Assembly (NCBI RefSeq): GCF_000328565.1
Contig: NC_019958.1
Location: forward strand, 134,590-198,589
Length of the DNA stretch: 64,000 bases
Reading direction: 5' to 3'
Source of the DNA: Mycobacterium sp. JS623
Lineage (GTDB): Bacteria > Actinomycetota > Actinomycetes > Mycobacteriales > Mycobacteriaceae
The notes under the pieces were generated by a model. The model was given only the letters and a program-made list of their open reading frames with translations, did not search any database and was not told the DNA's origin. Made by a program: the position numbers and the translations under genes. Below, piece by piece: positions 27,347-36,905 of the stretch (position 1 is its first letter; each line of letters starts with the position of its first letter).

Positions 27347-27700
27347 ATGACCGTCTACGTCGACAACATGCGGCTATCGGCACAGGTGGGCACGATCACC
27401 GGCAGGTGGTCACACCTGATGGCCGACTCCGACGATGAACTCAATGAGTTCGCCGCTAAGCTCGGCCTCAAGAAGGCCTGGGCGCAGCATCCCGGGACGG
27501 CCCTTTCGCACTACGACGTGACCGACTCCAAGCGGCGGCAGGCGATCGCCCTAGGAGCGGTCCCCATCGACTACGGCGGGGACATATCGATAGCCCTCAT
27601 CCGCCGTAAGGTCACGGATTCACTTGTTCCGCAGCAGCTTTCGTTGACGTTGGAGGCGGACGAAGTTGCCGAGGGGTCGACCTCGGAGGGGCGAACATGA
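27347..27700 (+). CDS. DUF4031 family protein
   Basis: 117 residues matching DUF4031: start MTVYVDNMR, then HLMADSDDELNEFAAKLGLK, HYDVTDSKRRQAIALGAVPI. These small proteins occur widely in actinobacteria and their phages; no function is established. It begins 3 bases after the preceding stop and its own stop overlaps the next start (ATGA), so it belongs to the coupled operon. Confidence 0.85.
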   Translation: MTVYVDNMRLSAQVGTITGRWSHLMADSDDELNEFAAKLGLKKAWAQHPGTALSHYDVTDSKRRQAIALGAVPIDYGGDISIALIRRKVTDSLVPQQLSLTLEADEVAEGSTSEGRT

Positions 27701-28275
27701 CCTCGATATTGGAGCGCGCGCCCGCGGCTCACCCTTTCGTCAGTCAAGCCGTGCGTGTCGGTGAACAATGCGTTGACCTCACGGCGCAACGCACGACCTG
27801 CCCCGATTTGGTCATCACCCCGCGCATCGACGCGTCTGAGTTGGGTTCACTGCGCCTTGTCGACGGACTGGCCCTGGTTCATCGCTGCACCGGGACGATG
27901 ATTGCGGCGGGACGGGCTGAGGTCCTTCACGACCTTGCTGAGCGCCTCAGCACCGTCGATTGGGACTCCGTTGGTGGCGACGTTGTCGACCACGCGCGTC
28001 GGCTCTTTTCAGACCTGACACCTGCGCAGGGAGTTCCGTCGGAGCTGGTGGGCGTGGTCTTCTGCGATATGGCCCTGATCGAGTATCGGTCACCTGCACA
28101 GGCAGAACTACCCGGATCAGTCCCCGCCGGCGCCATGCGGTCCGACCGCACTCAGCTGCATCCCCACGCCCACACCTCAACGCGCACAGGACCGGGCGCT
28201 CCCGCGGCGACGCCGGGACACCTGCCGAACGGTGACGATGACTACGCTCACGCCTCCTCATGGAGGCGTCAGTGA
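27697..28275 (+). CDS. Unrecognised protein of the whiB operon
   Basis: 192 residues with a globular middle (about 30-135: LVITPRIDASELGSLRLVDG, LVGVVFCDMALIEYRS) and a low-complexity tail. The ATGA overlap with the DUF4031 gene supports translation. No motif known to me. Confidence 0.6.
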   Translation: MTSILERAPAAHPFVSQAVRVGEQCVDLTAQRTTCPDLVITPRIDASELGSLRLVDGLALVHRCTGTMIAAGRAEVLHDLAERLSTVDWDSVGGDVVDHARRLFSDLTPAQGVPSELVGVVFCDMALIEYRSPAQAELPGSVPAGAMRSDRTQLHPHAHTSTRTGPGAPAATPGHLPNGDDDYAHASSWRRQ

Positions 28276-28979
28276 GGACCGACGCTGCACGGATGAGCCG
28301 GCGCAGGCCGGGGCCTGGCGCCCTAGCCACGCCAGCATCGCAAGGTGGAGCGCTTGTTCGAGGCACCGTCACCTCGCCCGCGGACCAGGACGGGCAAGTG
28401 CAAGCGGTGCCCCTGCAGCGGGCCCGCCGGCAGGTCTGGCCCATGCGCGGAGCGTCGTCCTGGCACAAGAGGGGTCCTCAGCGGCGGGTAGTGCGTTGCT
28501 GGGATCCCCGGCAGCCACTGCTTGGTTGGGTGCTGTCGGCGCAGAGTCGCCCCCACTACCGCGCCGCAGCGGTTCATCGTCGATGTGCGCTGATTGCGCG
28601 AGGCCTGGGCTACGGCGGAGTCGACATAGGCTTCATCAGCCCGCCGACGGAACCTGCTGGCGGTGAACCAAGCGCCAGTGCTGGCCCACTGGACCCGACC
28701 GCGCTCCGATCACTGGCTCACGATCGTGATCTGGTGGTTCTGGCGTGGGGGAACGCCATTGATGTCCACTGCGGCGCAGCTGCGGCCCGTCTTCTTCAGC
28801 AGGAGTTGGCCCGCCACTGCGGCTCGTTGGCGGTATTGGGGTGGACGACGGACGGCCGGCCCCTGGACGTGGACGGCGCGCGCCGGGCCCCGACGCTGAG
28901 CTGTTTGTGTTGTGCGCCAAGTGGCTCCTATGACCATGACGCCCGGTTCGACCGGTTGGTGATGGGGGAGGTGTCGTGA
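28260..28979 (+). CDS. DUF1643 family protein
   Basis: 239 residues. The C-terminal half matches DUF1643: RRCALIARGLGYGGVDIGFI, a DRDLVVLAWGNA strand, LAVLGWTTDGRPLD. The N-terminal 85 residues are Arg-rich and less convincing, so the true start may be later than ATG 28260. DUF1643 proteins are common on phages and plasmids and their role is not settled. The gene overlaps both neighbours. Confidence 0.65.
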   Translation: MEASVRTDAARMSRRRPGPGALATPASQGGALVRGTVTSPADQDGQVQAVPLQRARRQVWPMRGASSWHKRGPQRRVVRCWDPRQPLLGWVLSAQSRPHYRAAAVHRRCALIARGLGYGGVDIGFISPPTEPAGGEPSASAGPLDPTALRSLAHDRDLVVLAWGNAIDVHCGAAAARLLQQELARHCGSLAVLGWTTDGRPLDVDGARRAPTLSCLCCAPSGSYDHDARFDRLVMGEVS

Positions 28980-29461
28980 CTCTCGATGGCTTGGTGTCGG
29001 CATCTGAATTCGCGTCGGTAACCGATATCGCCCGGCATCGGCCGCCGCCCCGTCGGCGCGGGGCCAGTCGCGATGTGTCCGCTGACGGACTGGCGGTGAT
29101 GGCCGCACTGCGCGATCACGAGTTGGTCGGTGAGGCGAAGTTGCTCGTCGTCTGTTGGATCACCACACACGCGGATCGGGTGAGCGTCGGTGACGATATG
29201 GAGCCTCCAACGATTTTGGACGCGGCGCGAATGGCCACGGGGCTACGGGGGACGGCGGCGTTGCGCTGGGTGGCCTCCGTGGTGGCAGTGGAGGCTAAGC
29301 GCTCCGACCCGGCGCTTGCGCGCTACATCGACGTCGACTGGCCGCGGTTGTGCCAGTGGGCAGCGGGATACCTCGCCGAGGCTCACTGGGGCCCTGAGCA
29401 GCCTGTTGGCGCGCTCCATCGTGTCGTTCCACAAGTTTCCCGCGGTGACATGTTGCGATGA
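28976..29461 (+). CDS. Unrecognised helical protein, whiB operon
   Basis: 161 residues, GTG start overlapping the DUF1643 stop (GTGA). The sequence is helical (ADGLAVMAALRDHELVGEAK, LDAARMATGLRGTAALRWVA) and could carry a winged helix, but no signature is clear. It sits upstream of rep in the same direction. Confidence 0.6.
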   Translation: MTLDGLVSASEFASVTDIARHRPPPRRRGASRDVSADGLAVMAALRDHELVGEAKLLVVCWITTHADRVSVGDDMEPPTILDAARMATGLRGTAALRWVASVVAVEAKRSDPALARYIDVDWPRLCQWAAGYLAEAHWGPEQPVGALHRVVPQVSRGDMLR

Positions 29462-29574
29462 ACCAGTGGCGCGCGTACGCGCGCATCCACGGGAGTGTCA
29501 TTCGCGGCGGCAATGAGGAGGTGCAGCTACTACATCGCGCGACACTGCGCGCCCTGGGAACGGGGCGCTGCTGA
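29458..29574 (+). CDS. Very small protein at the end of the whiB operon
   Basis: 38 residues (MNQWRAYARIHGSVIRGGNE...), basic. Its ATG overlaps the previous stop in the ATGA arrangement used throughout this operon, which is the reason for calling it. No function can be assigned. Confidence 0.45.
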   Translation: MNQWRAYARIHGSVIRGGNEEVQLLHRATLRALGTGRC

Positions 29575-30087
29575 GTCGACCTCATAACTAAATCAGTAGG
29601 GGCACATACGGCAGTCCCCCCGTAGGGGGAGTTGGACGCTTTAAGCATGCCACCGGAGCGGTAACTCCGGGCCGTTTGAGAGCGAAGCGTCAACTTCGAT
29701 CTCGTGCCCCTCGCGAAGCGAAGGGACTTTCACCGTGTCAGGTGGGTTCCAGGGTAGAACACGCCCTGATAGCAGTGCAAGCACTACAAGCACATTCCTT
29801 CGACGCATTAGCCAGAACCGCGCCCATGGCGTCGGTTCGAGGTGGGTGTCGTCGCAAAACGTCGCGCTGATCGACGTCGGTCACAGGTGTCTGCGCCGGA
29901 CGGCGGCAGGATCACTTACCTCGCATCGAGTCGCTCACGCGCGTCGTGAGCGGGGCCAGGCCGCGCCAGCAGATTGTCCGCCGGTCGGCAAGCCCTGCCG
30001 CAGTGGCGTGCACTTTGCCGCCCGCGCACTGGCCTCCGCGGCGATCGATGTACGGCCGTGGACCTCGCTGAGGCGGGGTGCGGTGCG
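29575..30087 (+). other. Upstream region of rep; possible 118-residue gene
   Basis: The first half holds CCCCCGTAGGGGG (near 29616) and a CCCTCGC-GAA-GCG-AAGGG hairpin (near 29707), probably termination or control signals. From GTG 29735 a frame of 118 codons ends at 30091 and overlaps the rep ATG as ATGA, the local coupling style. Its composition is odd and it has no ribosome-binding site, so I leave it uncalled. A GTG at 29974 could extend rep by 38 residues. Confidence 0.35.
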
Positions 30088-31410
30088 ATGACCCGCCTGA
30101 CGACTACCTTGCCGTCGTCGCGTCGACGCCGCACTGCCACCGTCAGTCCGCGCCCGCGCGTGGAATTCTCCGACGCCGCAGCCGTAAGGGAACGCGTCGA
30201 AGGCAGCGCAGCCGAACTCCGTCTGCGTGGCGCACGCCGACATGCCCTGACAGCCGTGCTCAAGCTGCTCTGCGGCTACAGCAGGCTTACCGACGACCGT
30301 GTGGGACTGTCGCAGATCGTCGACTTGATCGCCGCGGCCGGGTGGCGTCGTTACGACGTCAAGACCGTCGGGCGGGCACTGGCGTCCCTGGCGGCCGACG
30401 AGTTGATCCTCTATCGGCCCGCACAGGGCCGCGGGAAGCACGCCTTGGTCGCCATCCATACCCGGTTCACCGAAGGGATCGAGGTCCTTCAGCGGGACCG
30501 CTCCGGGCGCGTAATCGTCGACTACAGCAGCCGTTCCAAGACCGATTCCGTCACCTTTTCCGAGCCGCTTCCTTATATAGACCAAAAGAATTACCTCCCT
30601 ACCCTCCGAAACGACAGGCGCCGCGAGACTTCTCGACCGATTGGGGTGAGGGTTCCCCGAGGCGAACTCAAAACCGTCATGGACGGACTGCCCGAACCGA
30701 TGGCTCAGCTGCCCAGGCACCTGCGGTGGAAGCTCGGAAGTGAGATCCTGCAACGACTCAAGCGGGGTTGGCGCGCTGACCAGATCCTCGAGGTCCTCAA
30801 CGCTGAAATGCCTGCTCAAGTGCAACGCCCGTACAAGCTCGCCATCTGGCGTCTGCAGCAAAATGTCGTGGGTGCGGGTCCTCGGCTGCGCCCACTGCAA
30901 GCCGCGTGGGACGCCCGCGCTGCAGCCGCGGCGCGCGCTGAAGCAGAGGACACCAAAGACCGCCGCTTCGCCGCTCTGGCGGCGATGACCAGCCCAGAGC
31001 TGCGCGCACAGGTGCTTCTCGCCGACGAGGCGAAGTTCGGGCGGCGGTCACAGGACCCGATGGCTGCTTTGGGGGTGGCCGCCCGCCTGGTGACTTTCAT
31101 GTTCCCGGAAATGCCGCTGGCGGAGGCGTTGGCGCGCTGGGCAAGCGATGTCCTTGCCGGCTACGAGCCGCAACCTGTTGCAGCCGAACCTGTTTCGGCA
31201 GTGCCGTCGTTGAGTGAGGAACTCCAGATGGACCTGGCGATCACTGGTGGTTGCAACTGCGTGGTGTGCGGATCCGACCACGGCACCTACCGCCCGGAGC
31301 TGCCGTTGAAGGCCATGGCAACGGTGTGTGACCAGTGCTGGCCCGACATCGCTGCCGATCTCGCTGGCGGTGGCGACGAGGACGAATTCGAGGAGGCGAT
31401 CTCGGCATGA
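30088..31410 (+). CDS. rep: Replication initiator-like protein (winged helix, zinc finger)
   Basis: 440 residues. The N-terminal part reads as a winged helix (VLKLLCGYSRLTDDRVGLSQ; KTVGRALASLAADELILYRP), a linker follows, and the C-terminus has CNCVVCG and CDQCW cysteine pairs suggesting zinc binding. It overlaps the start of a plasmid-borne dnaB (ATGA), the usual place for an initiator that loads the helicase. The Rep call rests on domain style and context. A regulator is the alternative. Confidence 0.6.
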   Translation: MTRLTTTLPSSRRRRTATVSPRPRVEFSDAAAVRERVEGSAAELRLRGARRHALTAVLKLLCGYSRLTDDRVGLSQIVDLIAAAGWRRYDVKTVGRALASLAADELILYRPAQGRGKHALVAIHTRFTEGIEVLQRDRSGRVIVDYSSRSKTDSVTFSEPLPYIDQKNYLPTLRNDRRRETSRPIGVRVPRGELKTVMDGLPEPMAQLPRHLRWKLGSEILQRLKRGWRADQILEVLNAEMPAQVQRPYKLAIWRLQQNVVGAGPRLRPLQAAWDARAAAAARAEAEDTKDRRFAALAAMTSPELRAQVLLADEAKFGRRSQDPMAALGVAARLVTFMFPEMPLAEALARWASDVLAGYEPQPVAAEPVSAVPSLSEELQMDLAITGGCNCVVCGSDHGTYRPELPLKAMATVCDQCWPDIAADLAGGGDEDEFEEAISA

Positions 31411-32807
31411 CCGATCTTGACGACGCACCGACACGCACACGTCGCCGCCGGCAGGTGGAGCCTTATGCCGACCTCGACAACGACCGGCAGCCGCCGCAGG
31501 ATCTGGCCGCTGAGCAGTCCGTGTTGGGCGGGATGATGCTCAGCAAGGACGCCATCGCCGACGTGCTCGAAAGGTTGCGGCCCAAGGACTTCTACCGGCC
31601 CAACCATCAGCAGATCTATGACGCGATCCTGGATCTATTCGGGCAGGGCGAGCCCGCAGACGCAGTGACTGTCGCCGCCGAACTCGACCGGCGCGGGGTG
31701 CTGCGGCGTATCGGTGGGGCGCCGTACCTGCACACCCTGATCGCTACGGTGCCCACAGCCGCCAACGCGGGCTACTACGCCGGGATCGTCGCCGAGAAGG
31801 CCGTGTTGCGGCGCCTGGTGGAGGCCGGCACCCGCGTCGTGCAGTACGGCTACGCCGGCGCCGAGGGAGCCGACATCGCCGAGGTCGTCGACCGTGCCCA
31901 GGCCGAGATCTACGACGTCACCGAGGACCGCGGCAGCGAGGACATGGTGGCGCTGGAGGACCTGCTGCAGCCGACCATGGACGAGATCGATGCCATCCAA
32001 GCAGGCGGTGGCCAAGGCCAAGGTATCCCGACCGGGTTCGCCGAGCTCGACGAGGTGACCACTGGCCTGCACGGGGGCCAGATGGTCATCGTCGCGGGCC
32101 GGCCAGGTCAAGGAAAGTCCACGCTGGCATTGGATTTCATGCGGTCGTGCTCGATCAAACACAGACGGGGTAGCGTGATCTTCAGCCTGGAGATGAGCAA
32201 GTCGGAGATCGTGATGCGGCTGCTGTCAGCGGAGGCGCGCATCAAGCTGGCCGACATGCGCGCCGGCCGGATGAGTGATGACGACTGGACACAGATGGCC
32301 CGGCGGATGGGCGAGATCGGCGACGCCCCGCTCTACATCGACGATTCGCCGAACCTGACCATGATGGAAATCCGCGCCAAAGCGCGCCGCCTGAAACAGA
32401 AGTCGGATGTGCAGCTGATCGTCGTCGACTACCTACAGCTGATGACGTCGGGCAAGAAGGTGGAGTCCCGGCAAACGGAAGTAGCGGAGTTCTCGCGCAG
32501 CCTGAAGCTGTTGGCCAAGGAACTCGACGTCCCGGTGGTCGCGGTCTGTCAGCTCAACCGCGGTCCGGAACAACGCGTCGACAAGGTTCCGCAACTCTCT
32601 GACCTACGCGAGACCGGTCAGCTGGAACAAGACGCGGATCTGGTGATTCTCATCAACCGGCCCGACGGGTACGACCGAGACAGTCCGCGCGCCGGTGAGG
32701 CTGACCTCATCTTGGCCAAGCACCGCAACGGCCCGATTAAGACGTGCACCGTCGCGTCGACTCTTCACATGTCCTCGTTCCGCGACCTTGCGCGCGGCTA
32801 TTCATGA
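31407..32807 (+). CDS. dnaB: Replicative DNA helicase DnaB
   Basis: 466 residues, full length: N-terminal domain (AAEQSVLGGMMLSKDAIADV), linker, and RecA-like motor with Walker A GRPGQGKST (about 231-239), LIVVDYLQLM (Walker B) and the C-terminal DLRETGQLEQDADLV. It unwinds DNA ahead of the fork. No intein is present, unlike many chromosomal mycobacterial DnaB proteins. A helicase carried with its own initiator suggests replication partly independent of host loading. Confidence 0.97.
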   Translation: MTDLDDAPTRTRRRRQVEPYADLDNDRQPPQDLAAEQSVLGGMMLSKDAIADVLERLRPKDFYRPNHQQIYDAILDLFGQGEPADAVTVAAELDRRGVLRRIGGAPYLHTLIATVPTAANAGYYAGIVAEKAVLRRLVEAGTRVVQYGYAGAEGADIAEVVDRAQAEIYDVTEDRGSEDMVALEDLLQPTMDEIDAIQAGGGQGQGIPTGFAELDEVTTGLHGGQMVIVAGRPGQGKSTLALDFMRSCSIKHRRGSVIFSLEMSKSEIVMRLLSAEARIKLADMRAGRMSDDDWTQMARRMGEIGDAPLYIDDSPNLTMMEIRAKARRLKQKSDVQLIVVDYLQLMTSGKKVESRQTEVAEFSRSLKLLAKELDVPVVAVCQLNRGPEQRVDKVPQLSDLRETGQLEQDADLVILINRPDGYDRDSPRAGEADLILAKHRNGPIKTCTVASTLHMSSFRDLARGYS

Positions 32808-33338
32808 ATGATGCTTTGTCTGACAACCGATTTCATTTTCTCACGATCGACTGCGTCTGAGGCGTGAAAATCGCGAGAGGCCAGGTGGCCACGGCGCGTT
32901 GACGCCGGCGCTGTAGGAAATGAAGCCGTTCGTGAGACAAACGCCGATGCAGCGGCCGTGAGACAAACTGAATCGTCGCAGTTCGGGCGGGCGGCCAGAT
33001 GCAGCCGACCGTGAGAACCTACAAACGACGACGATGTGGAGGCTCATTTCACGTGGCCAAATCTCAACCGAGATGGCCACTGTCTGGCCAACTGGTAGTC
33101 GCCACGGGCAACGCCGGATAACTCGCTTGGTTGACCACGCGGGCTGAGAACCTGCAAGAGATGAAATATTCAGTCGGACAGTTGACGTCCCGTCGCACGC
33201 GAGGCTGGCGGTGTGATCGTCGAGTCCAAAAACTAGAAACTAGAAACTAGTATCCCGGCTGCAGCGTGTAGGTTCTGATGAGAGTCCTGCGGCCTCACAT
33301 TCCGGGGCGCGGGCGAGGAGATCTCTGGGGGCTGTCCG
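32808..33338. repeat. Non-coding region after dnaB with short repeats (candidate origin)
   Basis: 530 bases without a supported gene. CGTGAGACAAAC occurs twice (near 32930 and 32958), related GTGAGAACCTACAA and CTGAGAACCTGCAA follow, and AAACTAG is repeated three times head to tail at 33230-33250. Lower GC patches lie around the repeats. The position beside rep and dnaB makes an iteron-type origin plausible. Confidence 0.5.
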
Positions 33339-34181
33339 GTGGGGAGCTATCACTGCGTCTGCATGTTGACGGGAATGAGTCTTCGCCCGTCTGATGCCGT
33401 CGCGGTGCTGTTGCGCCAGTGCCGCGACAGGTCCTATGCGCCGATCGCGTTACCGGTTTTCGGAACCTTTGATCAGATGGGCGGAGTGGACTGCATCGTC
33501 GAGGACGCCAACGCAGCGTTGATCGTCGAATTATCTGTGGCGCAGCTGAACACGGGACGCCTCATCGCGAACAACTACTTCGTCGACGACCCGATCTGGC
33601 CGGAACCCGGGAGGCATTCCTCGGCGATCGATGCGTTGATCGCGCTCGTAGAACGCAACACCACGATGTGGCGCTTCTGGGGTGAGCACGGCGATCCCGC
33701 TGCGCAACCGGTGGTGCCGCCCGCGCCGTCGGTGTCGATCGATGCAGATCCCGTGGTGTTCGCCTTGCTGGCTCGGTCGACATGGGACGCGATCGTCGGG
33801 TCGGCCGGTGCACCGAACGGGTCCACTGAAGCGGTGGTGGACCATGCCTTGAGCGGTGACGTCGTCGCGCATCAGATCTATGACGCACACCTCGACGCGG
33901 TCGGGTCGGCTGTCCGGGATTTCGCGGCCGTGAACGACTTCATGGCTGCGCACAACCGGTCGTGGACTCCACCCGGGGCCGGTCAGTACAGCGGTGACTA
34001 CGACCAGCACTACACCGAGGAAATGGTGGCTTACCTGAATCGCGCACGCGCCGACTGGCGAGGCAACCCCGCCATTCAGGCGGCGATCGATCGCCAGGCA
34101 GAGCCGACCATGGAGTTGATCGGGGAGTGGGAGCGCGACGAACGCGCAGCGCTCAAACGAGCAGATCCCGATTCGAACTGA
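33339..34181 (+). CDS. Unrecognised 280-residue protein
   Basis: GTG start after GTCCGGTGGGG. The N-terminus (SYHCVCMLTGMSLRPSDAVA) has two Cys close together and is followed by alternating strands and helices; the C-terminal 100 residues are helical and acidic. There is no membrane segment or known motif. It stands alone between the candidate origin and the small-gene region. Confidence 0.7.
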   Translation: MGSYHCVCMLTGMSLRPSDAVAVLLRQCRDRSYAPIALPVFGTFDQMGGVDCIVEDANAALIVELSVAQLNTGRLIANNYFVDDPIWPEPGRHSSAIDALIALVERNTTMWRFWGEHGDPAAQPVVPPAPSVSIDADPVVFALLARSTWDAIVGSAGAPNGSTEAVVDHALSGDVVAHQIYDAHLDAVGSAVRDFAAVNDFMAAHNRSWTPPGAGQYSGDYDQHYTEEMVAYLNRARADWRGNPAIQAAIDRQAEPTMELIGEWERDERAALKRADPDSN

Positions 34182-34277
34182 TCTGCGCGTCGTTTCCCGC
34201 GCGTGTGCCCCTGCGTCAATGCACCGCTTGCATTGCAAGTGTGTATAGCATCGCGTGCTCGTTGTCGACGGCGGAGC

Positions 34278-34571
34278 TTAGACCTCGTCGTTGAGTGCAC
34301 GCGCGTAGATTTCTCGAGCCGCCTCTACGGCGGTCGCAACGGAGCTCGCGTGATGAAACTGTGTTCCTCCTGCCGCGCGCCGAATCGCCGAAGCATGTTG
34401 TGGCGCTGGGAAGTACGTGGTCCTGTGACCGTCGTGCTCGGGGGTTCCGGTGAACTCCCAGACGTATCGGTGCGGTTCGGGGTTGGGGAAGTCGTCGGGG
34501 ATGTCCAAGGGCCTGGCGTGAACCCAGACACCTTCGGCGATCTGCACTGGATCATGTTCTGTTGCACGCAT
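34278..34571 (-). CDS. Small unknown protein
   Basis: 97 residues (VQIAEGVWVHARPLDIPDDF; HRYVWEFTGTPEHDGHRTTY) that look like a compact alpha+beta domain with a C-terminal helix. AGGGGAAGGG lies upstream on the minus strand. No family recognised. Confidence 0.55.
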   Translation of the reverse strand: MRATEHDPVQIAEGVWVHARPLDIPDDFPNPEPHRYVWEFTGTPEHDGHRTTYFPAPQHASAIRRAAGGTQFHHASSVATAVEAAREIYARALNDEV

Positions 34572-34786
34572 GTGTGGCCCTTCCCCTGGCGTTAACGGTC
34601 GTATCGAGCCCGCTGAGCGCAGCCGGCCAACGTTGACGTAACGGTGAACGTCGACCTGGTGAGGCTAGGTCGCCGCGAGTGGGGCAGCGGTAGGCGCAAC
34701 TCGTGTCGTCAAACTTTTGATTCCACGGGGGAGAAGGCCGGCCCAGCGCCCAGGGTGCTGTTGCGGTCTGCGAAGCGCGTCGCCGA

Positions 34787-34972
34787 TTAGGCGCCGATGG
34801 AATAGCGAAGTATGGGGCGCTCGGCGGGGTTGGTGCTCTGTGCCTGATCGAGGAGTTCTTGCACCGCGCCGGCGAGAAGGGACGCCTCATACTCGCGGTT
34901 GCCGCTGGCTGATTGGAAGTTCCTCAGCTCGCGGCGAACATCGACGAGTGTCTCATCGTCTATGTGGGCCAT
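34787..34972 (-). CDS. Small helical protein
   Basis: 61 residues, acidic and helical (DDETLVDVRRELRNFQSASG), size of an antitoxin or small regulator. GAAGGGATTGGCACG precedes the ATG. No partner toxin is apparent beside it. Confidence 0.5.
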   Translation of the reverse strand: MAHIDDETLVDVRRELRNFQSASGNREYEASLLAGAVQELLDQAQSTNPAERPILRYSIGA

Positions 34973-35129
34973 CGTGCCAATCCCTTCACCCGCCGGTCAG
35001 TGGCTCGCCAACTCGCAGGCGAGAGCAGGACGCGCTCTCGCGGGTCTGGCGGCATCGTGTCGTCGAGGGTATCGACGCGTCTAGGACGTGTCCACCGATG
35101 CAGCGCGTGTTCGTCGACGTCCGTGGTGG

Positions 35130-35699
35130 TCATCGCTCGGTCAGGGCGCTCGCATCGTTCGGGGTGAAAAACTGGTTGATGATGTCGCGGTAGTTCTCCA
35201 GGATGTCGGCGAAACTGTCGGCGGAATCCCGATAACGTTGAGCCGCGCCGGCATGGCGCTCGATGATGCCCCGATAGTCCTCGATGATGGCGCGGTAGTC
35301 CTCGGAGATGACGTTGATTTCGTTGCTGGCGTCCCGATATTGACTCAGCGCGGTCAGCAGCATCGCTTGGCTCGCCAGGATCAGTCGATTGGATTCGACT
35401 GCTTGAGCGGCGTGCGCCTTGGCGGCCGCGACCTCTGCCCGCAGCTCGTTGATCTCCGATGACGCGGAGGCATTGTCCGGCGGTGATGCCTCCGAGGGGC
35501 GGCGAATCGGCGCGGAGAGCTGATCGGAGTAGACATACCAACGTGCCCGCTGCTGAGCGGAGGATTCGTAACCGCCTTCGAGTTCACCGTCACGGACCAT
35601 CCGCTGAACGGTCCGCGGGTCCCGGCGTAGAAGGCGCGCCGCCTGGCGCAGAGATACGGTCGGGCGTCCCGGCCGCGGTGGCCGCTGGATGTTCGTCAA
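35130..35699 (-). CDS. MerR/AlpA-like DNA-binding protein with coiled-coil tail
   Basis: 189 residues from a TTG at 35699 placed 5 bases after GGAGGTGG. Residues 10-60 form a helix-turn-helix of excisionase/MerR type (VSLRQAARLLRRDPRTVQRM). Residues 85-185 are a long heptad region ending in repeats of SADSFADILENYRDIINQFF type. The layout suggests a dimeric DNA-binding protein, as in plasmid partition or silencing factors. A second gene with similar design is at 47323. Confidence 0.7.
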   Translation of the reverse strand: MTNIQRPPRPGRPTVSLRQAARLLRRDPRTVQRMVRDGELEGGYESSAQQRARWYVYSDQLSAPIRRPSEASPPDNASASSEINELRAEVAAAKAHAAQAVESNRLILASQAMLLTALSQYRDASNEINVISEDYRAIIEDYRGIIERHAGAAQRYRDSADSFADILENYRDIINQFFTPNDASALTER

Positions 35700-35938
35700 C
35701 GGTCCACCTCCGCCCCTAGTAGCTCTCGACTGAACCCCAGTGCACCACCCTAGCGAACCTGCGGGTCGCAATACAGTGTGAACTGCGTTGATGGTGCAAA
35801 ATGTAGCACGCGCGTACGCGCGACACGCCTGGCTCAAAGGCGCGCGTTGCACTTCCCCGCAAGTATGATGGTGACACTGCTTCAAAACGCCGCATCGCCG
35901 CACGTAGATACCTACAAATACTAGCCTGGAGGATCGCC

Positions 35939-36172
35939 ATGAACGCCGTGATGGAGAAGACGATCGATCAGCCCGTCGCCGGCACTCCAAAGCGGAAGGG
36001 GCGCAGCGGTTCGGCCAAGCGGCAGCGCACCGAGCAGGTCAAGCTGAATCTGTTGCCCGCGGAGCGGGCGGCGCTCGAACGCGCGGCCGCCGACGCAGGG
36101 CTCGAGGGTGCCGGCAAGCTTCAGGCGTTCATCCTCAAGAGGCTCGCCGGCGATCTCGCCGCCGCCGTCTGA
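35939..36172 (+). CDS. Small ribbon-helix-helix-like protein
   Basis: 77 residues: a basic disordered arm, then VKLNLLPAERAALERAAADA and a final helix, typical of CopG/Arc-type or DUF1778-like antitoxin folds. The ribosome-binding site GGAGG is excellent. It is transcribed away from the 35130 gene. No toxin of the usual acetyltransferase type follows, so a regulator role is more likely. Confidence 0.65.
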   Translation: MNAVMEKTIDQPVAGTPKRKGRSGSAKRQRTEQVKLNLLPAERAALERAAADAGLEGAGKLQAFILKRLAGDLAAAV

Positions 36173-36430
36173 CTGAATCCCGGTGGCGGGTGGTCAGCAC
36201 CTTCCCGCCACGGTGGACGGTAGGAAGTCGGTGCGACACGCACCGCAACGCACCCGTCTGGGGAATGTAACCGTCACTCTTTACTTCCGAGGCGCCCGGG
36301 TACGGCGCCACGTTGTCGCCGGAGCTGCCGGCGGTCCGGAGGGGGCGAGCGGGTGGTTGACAGAGGTGTTGAATCGGACCGTCGCCAGGGGTGGGAACGT
36401 GCACCCACACCACCGTGTGTTTGCGGGGAG

Positions 36431-36757
36431 GTGGCGGCGCCCGTGGTCGACCAACGCTACGTCGTCGGTATCGACATGCACGGCGATCGCGCCGCTATCG
36501 AGCTTGCCTTGACCCTGGCTCAGTCCTTGGCGTACGACACCGGAGATCACTCCCGGGCAATCGCTCTTGCGCGCATGAGCATCCACCAGGAGCTTGCACG
36601 GGTGTCCGTCAACTTCCTCGCCGGGCCCGCACCCACACGAATGCACGCGGTCGAGAGTTTGCGAACCAACCTCGGACAGGCCGCACTCGACCTTGACAGC
36701 CGACGCTGGAGTGAACAAGCCCAGCTGCTGCGCACTCTCTCCGCCGCCGCAACATAG
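36431..36757 (+). CDS. Small unknown protein
   Basis: About 108 residues from GTG 36431; GTG 36443, better spaced from GGGGAG, is equally likely. The sequence YVVGIDMHGDRAAIELALTL and a long helical C-terminus suggest one alpha+beta domain. The upstream 250 bases hold no other gene. Confidence 0.5.
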   Translation: MAAPVVDQRYVVGIDMHGDRAAIELALTLAQSLAYDTGDHSRAIALARMSIHQELARVSVNFLAGPAPTRMHAVESLRTNLGQAALDLDSRRWSEQAQLLRTLSAAAT

Positions 36758-36905
36758 AGCCGGGGAGCAGAAATAGAGGCTGCTCAATGGAGTCGGTCAC
36801 GACTTTCATGCCGCCAGCTAGTTAATCTCGGCCAACTCAAGCGGATCAATGCTGCGCATCGCAACTGGGCGCCTGGCGAAACAGCCTGCGAGGTAGGGAG
36901 AGTCA

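Noticed and set aside
34224..34260. CTTGCA-T-TGCAAG palindrome and nearby TATAGC as a promoter
   Set aside because: The palindrome is perfect but short, and no gene starts close downstream on the plus strand; significance is unclear.
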